Assembly: GCF_947497275.1 (NCBI RefSeq) | Contig: NZ_CANMFS010000001.1 | Location: 186,001-250,000 of the forward strand | Source: an uncultured Sulfitobacter sp. | GTDB taxonomy: Bacteria; Pseudomonadota; Alphaproteobacteria; Rhodobacterales; Rhodobacteraceae | DNA length: 64,000 bases | Direction: 5' to 3' | Part shown: positions 43,301-51,908 of the stretch, piece by piece | Layout: each line of letters begins with the position of its first letter | Numbering within the stretch: the stretch's first letter is position 1 | Made by a program: the position numbers and the translations under genes | The notes under the pieces: model-generated | What the model saw: the letters and a program-made list of their open reading frames with translations, nothing else | The model's database searches: none | Told to the model about the DNA's origin: nothing

Positions 43301-45910
43301 TCAGCTGCTCGGGATTTTCAGGACGACATTCCGTCCTCTTTTGGTGTAGCGCAGTTCGTTGTCTCCGATGGCAGAGACCTGGCCGCCGTCGATGCGGTCA
43401 CCGACACGTACTTTCTGGTATCTGCCGTTAGACAGGCGCACCAGCGCGCGCCGGCTCGAAGGTTTTCCATAGACCCCGATCAGATTCACACTACGCAGAT
43501 TGATTGCATTCTTCACCGTTGCGCTGCGGGCGACGGAGGCCTTCGAAGGGATGCTGGGGGCCACGGCGCGTGGCGCGACAGAGGCGGCGACACGTTGCTC
43601 CACCGGGGCTGCACGGGCTGCCCGCTTGACGATACGGGAAAAGTTGCGCGGGCGAGTGTCGGGACGCCGTGATTGGGCGATGGCGAACTTCGTTGCGTCG
43701 CTGATCACAGGATCGCTTGCCGGTGGCAGGGCAAGGGCTGCGGCAGCCGCCGCCGCCGCTGCAGCAGCCGCACGGTTTTGCTCCGCTTCCCGGGCCGCTT
43801 CCAGTGCAGCTTGCTCGGCCTCTTGAGCTTCGCGCGCCCGGTCTTGTATGGACCGGGGGCGTAACGCCGGGCGGAACACGGCCAATTCGACCCGCGTGAC
43901 GCCGCCCAGCTGTGATCTCTCGGTATTTTCAGCGAACCCGATGGGCCGTGTCCTTGGTCGAACATCAAGAAGCGGCGAGACGGGCGCGGCCGCCGGCGGC
44001 GCAACCGTGTCGCGTGAGACGATTTGGGGCGGCTTGAGCGGCGGGCTTGCTGCGACCAAGGTGTAACCTTCGGGCGTTACGATTCCCTCGGGCGTGGGGA
44101 CCCACAGGCCTCGGCTATCGATATTCGCCGGTTGACCGAAGGGCGGCGGCGACACGACGGCGGCCAGCTGGACATCGGTGTTCAATCCTTCGGGCGCGGG
44201 CAGGGCAATGGCATCGTTCGAGGCGCTGACGGGGTCGAGGCTGCTGCGATATGCGGTCTCCGCCGGGATCTCGGGCTGTGCAAGCGATGTATCAGGTGCA
44301 AGAGGCCAGATGCCGCTTACAGCGTAGCGCGCGGCGGCTTCGCTTTGGGTGATTACGGGCCGTTCGGGTTCGCCGCTGGGGCTTTGAAGTGCGTCCAGGA
44401 TCGCGCTGTCCTCGGCTGACAGCACAGGATCGAGTGCTGCCAGATCGACCGCCTCGTCGGCTGCCGCGTCGTCCGGGCGCGCATCGTCGGGAACGCGAAT
44501 GACTTCGGTCGTCGCTTGGTTCTCAGGTGCGGATGCGACCGCGCGATCATCGTTGCCCCGCAGAAGGCCAGCGATGCCGTCGTCAAGGAATACAGCCGCC
44601 CAAGCGGCGACGCCAGCAAGCAATATCAACAGGATCACCGTCATGATCAAACCGAGAAAACGTGGCTTGCCACCGATCTCGTCGGAGCTGCGTGCACCGA
44701 AGACGGTCATGCGTTGTTGTTCGTTGCCAGCTGCGACTACCGGGGCCACGGGCGCGGGCACCGGCGCGGCAGCACCGGTACGCGGTTTGCGACGGCTCAA
44801 AAAGCCGCCTGCCTTGGCGATATCATGGGTCGCCGCTGCGTCTGCGGCAACGGGGGTCAGCGAACTGCTGTCGGGGGCGGGAGTTGCGCGCGAGGCGCCG
44901 CCCAGAGAAGGTGCCGCGGCTGGATTGGGTGTGCCGCGAACCGTAGAGAAGCCGAGTGTAGCTTTGTCGTCGGACGGCGCGGCAGGTTTCGGTTGGCTTA
45001 CCTTGCGCGCCGACACGAGCGCCGGTTTTTTCGGCTCGGATGAAACATCCGGCGATGTGTCCGCGGCAGTCGATGCGTCCGCAGCGGGCGGTGTGTTGTC
45101 AGGCTGCGGGGACTCAGAAGATGTGGTGGCTGCGGCGCGTGGGGGCGTTGGCTCCGGTTTTGCGGCGGCATCCAGTGTCGCAGTGTCCTTGGCGCGAGAG
45201 GGTGCGGGTTGTGCTTTTGGTGGCGGGGCTTGGGCCGCGGTCGACTGTTCCGTCACATTCGGCGCTGCGCCGGCGGGCGCGGTTTCCGGCTCAGCGGTGG
45301 GCTTCGCAATGGAAGTGTCGGCGGCAGGGGGCTCGGAATCCGAGGGGGAAGGCGTTTTTTCGATCTGGCCAACGACAACGACCGCGATGCCATCCGGCTC
45401 GAGGGTCTCATCTTCGCCAAGAAGTGCCGCCGCGGCATCCGTCATGCCAAAGAAAGGCTCTCCCAGAAAAGGTGCATCGCCCGGTATGGCGACAAAGCTG
45501 ACCGGGTGGAAACGGTGCTCCTGCGCGAATCCCTCAGCTTCGGCCAGCGTCTCGCGGGCGACAGCGGCCACGTGAGTCGTCGGTCCGTCCATTGAGATGT
45601 CGTAGGCCAGTTCCTCAATCTCGTAGGGGGTCGCGTTGAAAAGAGCCGTCTCGGCGGCCTTGCGCCGCGCGGCATCGGACAATCCGGGGGTTTCGACGGT
45701 CAGATATTTGATCTGTTCAGCGGGAATGATCAGCTTGGTCCGCAGACCGGATGGATCAAGGCTGACGGCGGTGCGGCGCAAAACAGCCAACTCTCCCGCC
45801 AGGTCCGGAGAAGCGACCCCGACTTCACCCACTTCGCGCCAGCCACCGGCGGCACGATGGAGGAGCTTGATCCCTTCGAAGGACAGCGAAAGAGCGAAAT
45901 TAGGCTTCAT
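43301..45910 (-). CDS. Large bitopic membrane protein with PilM/GspL-like N-terminus and PilP/GspC-like C-terminus
   Basis: 869 residues. Residues about 1-185 look like the actin-like fold of PilM/GspL (LIIPAEQIKYLTVETPGL, ARRKAAETALFNATPYEIEE). Residues 190-410 are a proline- and alanine-rich linker; a single transmembrane helix follows at about 420-443 (LGLIMTVILLILLAGVAAW). Residues 445-790 are again low-complexity with an alanine/glutamate coiled stretch, and the last 65 residues resemble the PilP/GspC homology domain (SVNLIGVYGKPSSRRALVRL, VRVGDRIDGGQVSAIGDNEL). I know no characterised protein with this architecture. No pilus or type II secretion genes are near. Confidence 0.7.
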   Translation of the reverse strand: MKPNFALSLSFEGIKLLHRAAGGWREVGEVGVASPDLAGELAVLRRTAVSLDPSGLRTKLIIPAEQIKYLTVETPGLSDAARRKAAETALFNATPYEIEELAYDISMDGPTTHVAAVARETLAEAEGFAQEHRFHPVSFVAIPGDAPFLGEPFFGMTDAAAALLGEDETLEPDGIAVVVVGQIEKTPSPSDSEPPAADTSIAKPTAEPETAPAGAAPNVTEQSTAAQAPPPKAQPAPSRAKDTATLDAAAKPEPTPPRAAATTSSESPQPDNTPPAADASTAADTSPDVSSEPKKPALVSARKVSQPKPAAPSDDKATLGFSTVRGTPNPAAAPSLGGASRATPAPDSSSLTPVAADAAATHDIAKAGGFLSRRKPRTGAAAPVPAPVAPVVAAGNEQQRMTVFGARSSDEIGGKPRFLGLIMTVILLILLAGVAAWAAVFLDDGIAGLLRGNDDRAVASAPENQATTEVIRVPDDARPDDAAADEAVDLAALDPVLSAEDSAILDALQSPSGEPERPVITQSEAAARYAVSGIWPLAPDTSLAQPEIPAETAYRSSLDPVSASNDAIALPAPEGLNTDVQLAAVVSPPPFGQPANIDSRGLWVPTPEGIVTPEGYTLVAASPPLKPPQIVSRDTVAPPAAAPVSPLLDVRPRTRPIGFAENTERSQLGGVTRVELAVFRPALRPRSIQDRAREAQEAEQAALEAAREAEQNRAAAAAAAAAAAALALPPASDPVISDATKFAIAQSRRPDTRPRNFSRIVKRAARAAPVEQRVAASVAPRAVAPSIPSKASVARSATVKNAINLRSVNLIGVYGKPSSRRALVRLSNGRYQKVRVGDRIDGGQVSAIGDNELRYTKRGRNVVLKIPSS

Positions 45911-46023
45911 GCCATGCCTTTATCACGGGTGCAGTTGACCGACAACTTTATCGAAAGCCAGACTAGAACAGCACGCAGCGCATGAAAAGACCGGACACGG
46001 GTTTCGGCGGTCTGCCGCAGAGC

Positions 46024-46056
46024 GCTCCCATCGCACCGCGCTGGCACGATGGGAGC
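46024..46056. terminator. Hairpin downstream of metY
   Basis: GCTCCCATCG (46024-46033) pairs perfectly with CGATGGGAGC (46047-46056). It lies 14 bases beyond the metY stop; there is no T run, so termination or mRNA 3'-end protection is a guess. Confidence 0.45.
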
Positions 46057-46069
46057 ACGTCGTGTCACG

Positions 46070-47362
46070 CTACGCGACTGCTTTGGCAAGCGCCTGATCA
46101 AGATCCGCGATCAGATCTTCGGGGTTTTCGGTTCCGATGGACACGCGCACCAGACTAGGCCCCGCACCGGCGGCTTCCTGCTGTTCGGGGGTCAACTGCC
46201 GGTGGGTGGTCGATGCGGAGTGGATGATCAGCGAGCGGGTGTCGCCGAGGTTTGCCACATGGCTGAAGACTTCGAGACTGTTGACCAGCTTCACGCAAGC
46301 CTCATAGCCCCCCTTTACGGCGAAGGTGAAAAGCCCACCCGCGCCTTTGGGGCAAACTTTCTTGGAACGCTCATAGTAGGGTGAAGATTCCAGACCGGCA
46401 TAGGTCACGTAATCGATCCGGTCGTCCGCTTCGAGCCACGCCGCGATCTTTTTGGCGTTCTCGACGTGACGATCCATTCGCAGGCTCAGTGTTTCGGTGC
46501 CCATCAACGTATAATGCGCGGCTTGCGGGTTCATCGTCATGCCCAGATCGCGCAGGCCGATGGCGATACCGTGGAAGGTGTAGGCCAGCGCGCCGAACGT
46601 CTCTTGGAACTTGAGCCCATGATAGGCAGGTTCCGGCGCGCTCAGGGACGGAAACTTGTCCGTCGCGGACCAGTCGAACGTGCCCGAATCCACGATGCAG
46701 CCGCCAGTCACTGTGCCGTTACCTGTCAGGTATTTTGTTGTCGAATGGACGACCAGCGTGGCGCCGAGTTCGATCGGGCGCACCAGATAGGGTGTGGCGG
46801 TGGTGTTGTCGATGATCAGCGGAATCTGCGCATCGTCCGTAATATCGGCGATGGCGCGCACGTCCATGATGTATCCGCCGGGGTTCGCGATCGCTTCACC
46901 GAACACTGCGCGCGTGTTTTCATCGATCGCGTCGCGTACGGCGTCGAGATCATCGAAGTCGACGAATTTACATTCCCACCCAAATCTCTTGATCGTGTGC
47001 GTGAACTGAGTGACGGTGCCGCCATAAAGCCGGGTCGATGCGATGATATTCTTGCCCGGGCTCATCAGTGGAAACAGCGCCATGATCTGTGCCGCATGGC
47101 CTGACGAGCAGCATACAGCACCCGCACCGCCTTCGAGCGTCGCGATCCGCTCTTGCAAAACCGCGACGGTCGGGTTGGTCAGGCGGGAATAGATGAAACC
47201 GACCTCTTGCAGATTGAACAGTGCCGCCGCGTGATCGGCATCGCGAAAAACATACGCCGTCGTCTGATAGATCGGTGTCTGTCGTGCGCCAGTAGCCGGA
47301 TCCGGGCGGGCGCCTGCATGAATTTGCAGGGTATCGAAACCGTAGGTAGGGCCGTCTGTCAT
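46070..47362 (-). CDS. metY: O-acetylhomoserine aminocarboxypropyltransferase (sulfhydrylase)
   Basis: 430 residues from ATG 47362, which has GGAGA close upstream. PLP enzyme of the Cys/Met metabolism family that makes homocysteine from O-acetylhomoserine and sulfide. Typical blocks: FDTLQIHAGARPDPATGARQ, PIYQTTAYVF, YSRLTNPTVAVLQERIA, and VVHSTTKYLTGNGTVTGG holding the PLP lysine (about residue 209). The length fits MetY rather than the shorter MetB/MetZ. No SAM-II riboswitch pattern is visible. The upstream region carries palindromes shared with the divergent RHH regulator gene. Confidence 0.94.
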   Translation of the reverse strand: MTDGPTYGFDTLQIHAGARPDPATGARQTPIYQTTAYVFRDADHAAALFNLQEVGFIYSRLTNPTVAVLQERIATLEGGAGAVCCSSGHAAQIMALFPLMSPGKNIIASTRLYGGTVTQFTHTIKRFGWECKFVDFDDLDAVRDAIDENTRAVFGEAIANPGGYIMDVRAIADITDDAQIPLIIDNTTATPYLVRPIELGATLVVHSTTKYLTGNGTVTGGCIVDSGTFDWSATDKFPSLSAPEPAYHGLKFQETFGALAYTFHGIAIGLRDLGMTMNPQAAHYTLMGTETLSLRMDRHVENAKKIAAWLEADDRIDYVTYAGLESSPYYERSKKVCPKGAGGLFTFAVKGGYEACVKLVNSLEVFSHVANLGDTRSLIIHSASTTHRQLTPEQQEAAGAGPSLVRVSIGTENPEDLIADLDQALAKAVA

Positions 47363-47542
47363 CGGATTGTCTCCTGTTGAAAATTCTGATTTCTGGTTAC
47401 GGGATTGGCTTTCGCCAGACAAGGGATCGGGTTGTCCAAAGGAAATCCTTTGGGGGTGCAACCCCGCCCCGGGAAAACATTCCGTTGCCGCCGCGTGTTC
47501 CGGAACCTGTGTTCTTCGGGAAACAGGTCGGCCAATCGGAAG

Positions 47543-47597
47543 CATACTTGTAAAGTATGTTGACGGGTTGCTGAGGATAACATACATGCAAAGTATG
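47543..47597. promoter_or_regulatory. Palindromic operator pair with promoter, between metY and the RHH regulator
   Basis: Two near-identical 17-base palindromes: CATACTT-GTA-AAGTATG (47543-47559, perfect) and CATACAT-GCA-AAGTATG (47581-47597, one mismatch), centres 38 bases apart. A -35-like TTGACG (47560-47565) starts right after the first, and a weak -10-like TACATG (47583-47588) lies inside the second, so a protein bound to both would block a promoter reading towards the regulator gene. Confidence 0.6.
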
Positions 47598-47618
47598 TTT
47601 CAGCAGGAGTCTCAGAAT

Positions 47619-48233
47619 ATGGGCAAAGTAGAAAATATCTCGGCAGGTAAACCTTCGAAAAATGTGAAGGGCGCACCCTCGTCGACAGCGGCCACGCGCG
47701 CGGAGCGTCGTGAGCGGCGGATGGAAAAGATCTCGAAAGCGTCGACCGTGACGTTCACGCTCGAGCTTCCGGTGCGCAAGTTCATGGATGCGCAAGCCAA
47801 AGCTGCGGGTATGAACATGACGCATTACATGCAGATGTTGGTTGAGACACATGTGATCGACACAGCGCCTGCGGACGATGCGCTTGCGCTGCGGCTGGCG
47901 GCAAAACGACATGTGATCGCGCGCGTTGTTGCCTTGGCGACGGACATGGACGCGGCCGGTAAATTCGACGACGATTTCATCCTGAAAGTCATCAATGAAG
48001 CACAGGAAGAGGACGGTTTTGTGGAACAGTACGATCTTGCGCTGGGCGGGCCGGAAACCGCGGGAACCCGTGCGGGTGACCGTGCGCGCACGTCGATGAA
48101 CCAGCAGATCGGTCGCGTGATAAAGAAGGCTGTTGGTGCGCGCTCGAAGCGAACCGAGAAAGGCAAGATCGCCCGGGCACAGGTCCAGGACGCGATGATT
48201 TCAACCTACACGCTGCTCGAAAAAGCGGCGTAA
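47619..48233 (+). CDS. Ribbon-helix-helix-type DNA-binding protein
   Basis: 204 residues from ATG 47619 (AGGAG 9 bases upstream); an earlier ATG at 47586 would lie inside the palindrome. A basic N-terminal arm (RAERRERRMEKISKAS) is followed by a likely RHH fold: strand VTFTLELPV, helix RKFMDAQAKAAG, turn, helix NMTHYMQMLVETHVI (residues about 42-79). The rest is helical with no recognised domain. It faces metY across 256 bases that hold two palindromes, so autoregulation, and perhaps control of metY, is inferred. Similar in fold class to MetJ but not a recognisable orthologue. A hairpin follows the stop. Confidence 0.62.
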   Translation: MGKVENISAGKPSKNVKGAPSSTAATRAERRERRMEKISKASTVTFTLELPVRKFMDAQAKAAGMNMTHYMQMLVETHVIDTAPADDALALRLAAKRHVIARVVALATDMDAAGKFDDDFILKVINEAQEEDGFVEQYDLALGGPETAGTRAGDRARTSMNQQIGRVIKKAVGARSKRTEKGKIARAQVQDAMISTYTLLEKAA

Positions 48234-48240
48234 CCCAAAG

Positions 48241-48271
48241 ACGGCCCAGTCACCTTGGGTGACAGGGCCGT
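48241..48271. terminator. Bidirectional terminator hairpin
   Basis: ACGGCCC-A-GTCACC pairs with GGTGAC-A-GGGCCGT around a two-base loop region (13 paired bases with one A-A mismatch), between the RHH gene and the convergent glycosyltransferase-like gene. T-poor 3' side. Confidence 0.65.
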
Positions 48272-48293
48272 TACCTGCGCCGCTGAAGTGCGG

Positions 48294-49298
48294 TTATCTC
48301 ATCCAGTATCCGTTTGATTTCAATTGATTGCGGATCGCTTGCTCCTTTCGGGGCAGGTGGTTTCGATCAAAAAGCGCGCGCGCTTTCTGCCCACGGCCCT
48401 GATAGATCATCCGCTTTATCGGCTCGTATGACTTGAGCACTTTCTTGAGCTTGTTGGGCGCCGTCACCCGTTCGAGCACCTCGACCACGTGATCGCTTTC
48501 GCGCGCATACAGCAGCGGCAACATTCGGTAGTGGCAACTGACCGCACCGTCGAGAAAGCCTGCGGGAAGCGTATCGCGCCCACCGCCCAGTGCATGGATC
48601 ACGAGGGGCAGGGCGACTTGGTCCAGCCACGGATCAAAGCTTTGCGCGCAAAGCTCGACTGGCGGTGCGTCACGTATCGCCAGCGCGTATTCGAGAAACC
48701 TGGCACCGAATTCATGCGGACAGCGGTAAAAGAAAAAGCCCGCGTTAAAATAGAGATACCGGCGCCAGTATTCATCGGGTTGCGAGGTATCGAGCGAGCT
48801 TTCGAACTCCAGCCCGAACTTGTCATACAATGATTTCCACAGGCCAGTGTAGCCCGGCCCGTAAAGCTGCGGATCGGGCCAGGTATTTTCACGCCGCATC
48901 GACGCTGTCGGGCGGTCGAAATCAAAGGGTAACGTCTCAAGATCCCCTGTGATCAATGTGTCCGTGTCGAAGAAAACGAAAGGCTCGCCTTCGGGCAGGG
49001 CGGACAGCATCTCGATCTTGTTTCCGAATGGATAGGCCGCGCCGAAATGACGGCTCTCGAACGGAACGATCTGCGCGCCCATCTCTTGAAGTGCCTCGCG
49101 TACGGGCGGGTTGCGGATCGTTGGATCCTTGGGCCACAGCGGCCCCGCCTGCGGCTCCGCGACAATGATTTTACCGCGGAAACTTGGGCTTGCCGCACGC
49201 AGAGATGCAACAAAGATAAGCGCCTCATAGGCTAGCCGCCCCTGTTGCCCGACGATCACCACATTGAAATTTTGTCGAGACGCAGCCTCGGGTGCCAT
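48294..49298 (-). CDS. Glycosyltransferase-like protein
   Basis: 334 residues from ATG 49298 (GAGGA 8 bases upstream; an ATG 20 codons earlier lacks a site). A nucleotide-sugar transferase fold is suggested by NFNVVIVGQQGRLAYEALIF, the acidic metal motif FVFFDTDTLITGDL (DTD in place of DxD) near residue 120, and a later NAGFFFYRCP and LDQVALPLVI. No CAZy family is obvious; GT8-like is possible. It might decorate surface polysaccharide, but no glycan genes adjoin it. Confidence 0.66.
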   Translation of the reverse strand: MAPEAASRQNFNVVIVGQQGRLAYEALIFVASLRAASPSFRGKIIVAEPQAGPLWPKDPTIRNPPVREALQEMGAQIVPFESRHFGAAYPFGNKIEMLSALPEGEPFVFFDTDTLITGDLETLPFDFDRPTASMRRENTWPDPQLYGPGYTGLWKSLYDKFGLEFESSLDTSQPDEYWRRYLYFNAGFFFYRCPHEFGARFLEYALAIRDAPPVELCAQSFDPWLDQVALPLVIHALGGGRDTLPAGFLDGAVSCHYRMLPLLYARESDHVVEVLERVTAPNKLKKVLKSYEPIKRMIYQGRGQKARALFDRNHLPRKEQAIRNQLKSNGYWMR

Positions 49299-49667
49299 GC
49301 TCAGTCCTCGCTGGCCGTTTTGCGTGGCCTCTTGTTTTTGCGTCAGTATAGGGTGCACCGCATATTTTGAAAGATGCCTTTTCCGGTGAAGAATACCCGA
49401 AGACGTGGATCCCCGCTCTCATTTTCGCCGTTCTCGTCCTCGCTTCGCCGGCAGAAAGCGGACCATAGATACATGTGCCGCCAGTAAAGAATGCTGGCGC
49501 AGGGCTGGCAGTATCCAAGGACCGACATTCTCTCTGATTGCGAAAACACGCAACTTTGCGATCGCGCGACGGTCCTGGTGCCGCGCGCGCGGTCACAGCC
49601 AAGCCTGATGCATCGCTTACAGTCCGCGATAAAACCGCTGCGGGGTAACGATGTCTTTCGGAAGAAG
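49299..49667. other. Intergenic region before tRNA-Tyr
   Basis: No intact gene. The plus-strand stretch 49366-49467 reads KDAFSGEEYPKTWIPALIFA and on into a hydrophobic segment before a TAG, resembling the start of an exported protein; the frame stops again repeatedly afterwards. Probably a dead or chance frame. Confidence 0.35.
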
Positions 49668-49751
49668 TGGTGGGCGACCCTGGAATCGAACCAGGCGTGC
49701 GTCTCCGCGAGGGAGTTACAGTCCCCTGCCACACCTTGCGGCCTGTCGCCC
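49668..49751 (-). tRNA. tRNA-Tyr (anticodon GTA)
   Basis: 84 bases including encoded CCA, read on the minus strand. Acceptor GGGCGAC / GTCGCCC, anticodon loop ACTGTAACT with GTA, long variable arm as expected for tRNA-Tyr, T arm CCTGGTTCGATTCCAGG, discriminator A. Confidence 0.97.
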
Positions 49752-50095
49752 ACTGGCGCGGTGATTACCTGTGAGGACCCAAGGCGTCAACCGCAAAACC
49801 AACGCCCCACACTGAAATTCGCATGGCGCGAAAACGGGATCGCCCCAACGATTGTAGCGCCGGATCGCTGAGTTTTTCCGGGCCAAGAGATCTTTCAAAC
49901 CTGAACCCTGCAGTGCTGCGTCTGCCCCCCTTTCGAAGGTGTCGCAGCAAGGGCGCGGTTGATCTAATGGTAACGCGGGGGGGGGCTGTTGAAGGGAGCG
50001 ATGCACGGTTCCGGGCGAGAGAGGCTTGGCTCGCTGAGCGCGATTGGATAGACGACACGAAGCGCGCCGATGCGGCGCAGGATCAGGGGGCCGCG
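49752..50095. other. 344-base region between tRNA-Tyr and rlmB
   Basis: No gene supported. It contains a run of nine G near 49977-49985 and a stretch (TTGATCTAATGGTAACGC, 49958-49975) that looks like a tRNA D arm but has no matching anticodon or T arm. A frame continuous with rlmB exists but has no protein-like character. Confidence 0.4.
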
Positions 50096-50872
50096 ATGAA
50101 AAAACCCAAGTGGGTCGTTCAGAAAGAACAAGACAAGAAGGTCGAGGCGCGTGAGACGTTGTGGCTGTTCGGGTTGCACGCGGTGCGCGATGCGCTGGAA
50201 AATCCCGCGCGCGAGAAACTGCACCTGATGGTGACACCCAACGCACAAGCGAAGCTGGAAGAAGCGATCGCTGCGTCCGGTATCGAAGCTGAGGTCGTCG
50301 ATCCGCGCAAATTCCGTCCGCCGATTGATCAAGGGTCTGTGCACCAAGGCGCGGTGCTGGAGGTCAAGCCGTTGGACTGGGGCCGGCTGGAAGATGTGTG
50401 CATCGGCGATACGGCGCCGCGTGTGATCCTGCTTGATCGGGTCACGGACCCGCACAACGTCGGCGCGATCCTGCGGTCGGCTGAGGTGCTGGGCGCGTCT
50501 GCCGTGATCGGCACGCGCCATCACTCCGCGCCTGAGACAGGCGCGCTGGCCAAGACCGCATCAGGCGCGCTGGAACGTCAGCCCTATTTGCGGATCCGCA
50601 ATCTGGCGGACGGTATCCGCGCGCTTCAGGACATGGGGTATCTCGTGCTGGGTCTGGACGGCGAGGCCGAGCAGACAATCGAAGCGGCGGTGGCAGGCAA
50701 GCGAGATCGGCCCGTGGCCCTGGTTCTGGGCGCGGAAGGACCGGGATTGCGCGCCAAGACTCGCGAAACGGTCGATGCATTGGTGCGGATTGACGCAGGA
50801 GGCGGGTTCGGATCGCTCAACGTTTCAAATGCCGCTGCCATCGCCCTATATGCCACCAAGAACCATAGTTGA
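50096..50872 (+). CDS. rlmB: 23S rRNA 2'-O-methyltransferase RlmB (TrmH/SpoU family)
   Basis: 258 residues from ATG 50096 (GGGGG upstream). Methylates G2251 in the 23S rRNA P loop by family analogy. The N-terminal substrate-binding domain (LWLFGLHAVRDALENPAREK) precedes the SPOUT knot: LLDRVTDPHNVGAILRSAEV, GASAVIGTRHHSAPETG, ALVLGAEGPGLRAKTRE and the C-terminal SLNVSNAAAIALY. The longer in-frame extension upstream is not protein-like. Immediately followed by the zinc-ribbon gene. Confidence 0.93.
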   Translation: MKKPKWVVQKEQDKKVEARETLWLFGLHAVRDALENPAREKLHLMVTPNAQAKLEEAIAASGIEAEVVDPRKFRPPIDQGSVHQGAVLEVKPLDWGRLEDVCIGDTAPRVILLDRVTDPHNVGAILRSAEVLGASAVIGTRHHSAPETGALAKTASGALERQPYLRIRNLADGIRALQDMGYLVLGLDGEAEQTIEAAVAGKRDRPVALVLGAEGPGLRAKTRETVDALVRIDAGGGFGSLNVSNAAAIALYATKNHS

Positions 50873-50884
50873 AGGAGAGCAACC

Positions 50885-51190
50885 ATCGCCCGGCCAACGA
50901 AAATCGCGACGTGCTGCCATTGCGGCACCCGCGCCATGCTGACACTGGATACGGATCATCACACGTTGACCTGTCAGTCCTGCGGCGCACCGCTCAGCGC
51001 GCTGAAAGCATTGCCGGTGCCGCAGACGCAAGCAGCACCCGCTGCCGTCAGCCATCAGACCCCCGCGAAGATCCGCAAACTTCCCAAGGCGCGGCCGGTC
51101 AAGAGTACTCGCAAGCGGAAAAAGGGTAAAACCATGTGGCGCAAGATCGCAGAGGAAGCGTTTGATCTGGTTGAGGATATCTTCGACTGA
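50885..51190 (+). CDS. Zinc-ribbon protein with apparent ATC start codon
   Basis: Reading from 50885 gives (I/M)ARPTKIATCCHCGTRAML, then CQSCGAPLSALK: two Cys-x-x-Cys knuckles (C10-H-C12 region and C30-x-x-C33) of a zinc ribbon, a proline/alanine linker, a basic stretch RPVKSTRKRKKGK and the terminal helix MWRKIAEEAFDLVEDIFD, about 101 residues. AAGGAGAG ends 5 bases before the ATC; the rlmB TGA is in frame just upstream, and the next ATG (50936) would lose the first knuckle. So translation most likely starts at ATC, or the base is wrong. Function unknown. Confidence 0.62.
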   Translation: MARPTKIATCCHCGTRAMLTLDTDHHTLTCQSCGAPLSALKALPVPQTQAAPAAVSHQTPAKIRKLPKARPVKSTRKRKKGKTMWRKIAEEAFDLVEDIFD

Positions 51191-51332
51191 ACCCCGGTAT
51201 CCGGCGGATTTTTGCGCATCTCAGCGCTGAAATGACCGGTGCCTCTGTTGTCGTGTGCCTGAATGCATATCTGATGTACTGAGCGGCGGTGCCCGGAACG
51301 CACCGTCGCAAATTGTCCCTGTTCCGCACTTT

Positions 51333-51366
51333 ACGCCCTTTGGTTCACCTGAAGGGCGTTTTTTTT
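51333..51366 (+). terminator. Rho-independent terminator
   Basis: ACGCCCTT (51333-51340) pairs perfectly with AAGGGCGT (51352-51359), followed by seven more T. It lies 143 bases after the zinc-ribbon gene. Confidence 0.85.
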
Positions 51367-51424
51367 GGGGGCGGTGCCCAGTCGGGGCTTTTCGGGTGTG
51401 CCGCAACGCGGGTAGACTGTTCTC

Positions 51425-51892
51425 ATGCGGTATTCCGATATTTTTCTTAAAGAGATCCTGTCGCGCACCAAACGGATCGCGGTTGTGGGGGTATCGTCGA
51501 ACCCCATTCGTCCGAGTTACTTCGTCGCGCGGTATCTCTCGTTGCGCGGCTATAACGTGGTGCCGGTCAATCCCGGCCTCGCGGGCGAGACGTTGTTTGG
51601 TGCGCGCGCCGTCGCAACGCTTGCCGATATCGAAGGCCCGGTGGATATGGTCGATATCTTTCGCCGTTCGGAGGCTGTGCCGGCAATTGTGGACGAGGCG
51701 CTGGAGGTCCTGCCGGATCTGCGCACGATCTGGATGCAGATCGGGGTCGAACATGTCAAGGCGGCGGCCAGGGCCGAAGCGCGCGGTATCGACGTCGTTC
51801 AGAACCGCTGTCCCAAGATCGAATACCAACGCCTGTTCGGTGAATTGCGCAAGGGCGGTTTTGCAACCGGTGTCATTTCGAGCAAGTTGTAA
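51425..51892 (+). CDS. CoA-binding domain protein (YccU type)
   Basis: 155 residues. A Rossmann-like CoA-binding domain: TKRIAVVGVSSNPIRPSYFVARYL, GYNVVPVNPGLAGETLFGAR, DMVDIFRRSEAVPAIVDEAL and the late IWMQIGVEHVKAAARAEARG with VVQNRCPKIEYQRL. Similar to stand-alone YccU/YneT proteins; role unknown. Its own transcription unit after a terminator; convergent with hisE. Confidence 0.9.
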   Translation: MRYSDIFLKEILSRTKRIAVVGVSSNPIRPSYFVARYLSLRGYNVVPVNPGLAGETLFGARAVATLADIEGPVDMVDIFRRSEAVPAIVDEALEVLPDLRTIWMQIGVEHVKAAARAEARGIDVVQNRCPKIEYQRLFGELRKGGFATGVISSKL

Positions 51893-51908
51893 GACGCGCA
51901 ACCCGTGG

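Noticed and set aside
47363..47618. SAM-II or SAM/SAH riboswitch upstream of metY
   Set aside because: The minus-strand leader lacks the conserved core of either motif; the palindromes are better explained as protein operators.
49945..50020. tRNA-like stretch (D-arm-like TTGATCTAATGGTAACGC) after tRNA-Tyr
   Set aside because: No anticodon stem, no T arm and no acceptor pairing can be found at the right distances; likely chance or a very old remnant.
49823..50095. N-terminal extension of rlmB
   Set aside because: In frame but without protein-like character; ATG 50096 with its own ribosome site gives the family N-terminus.
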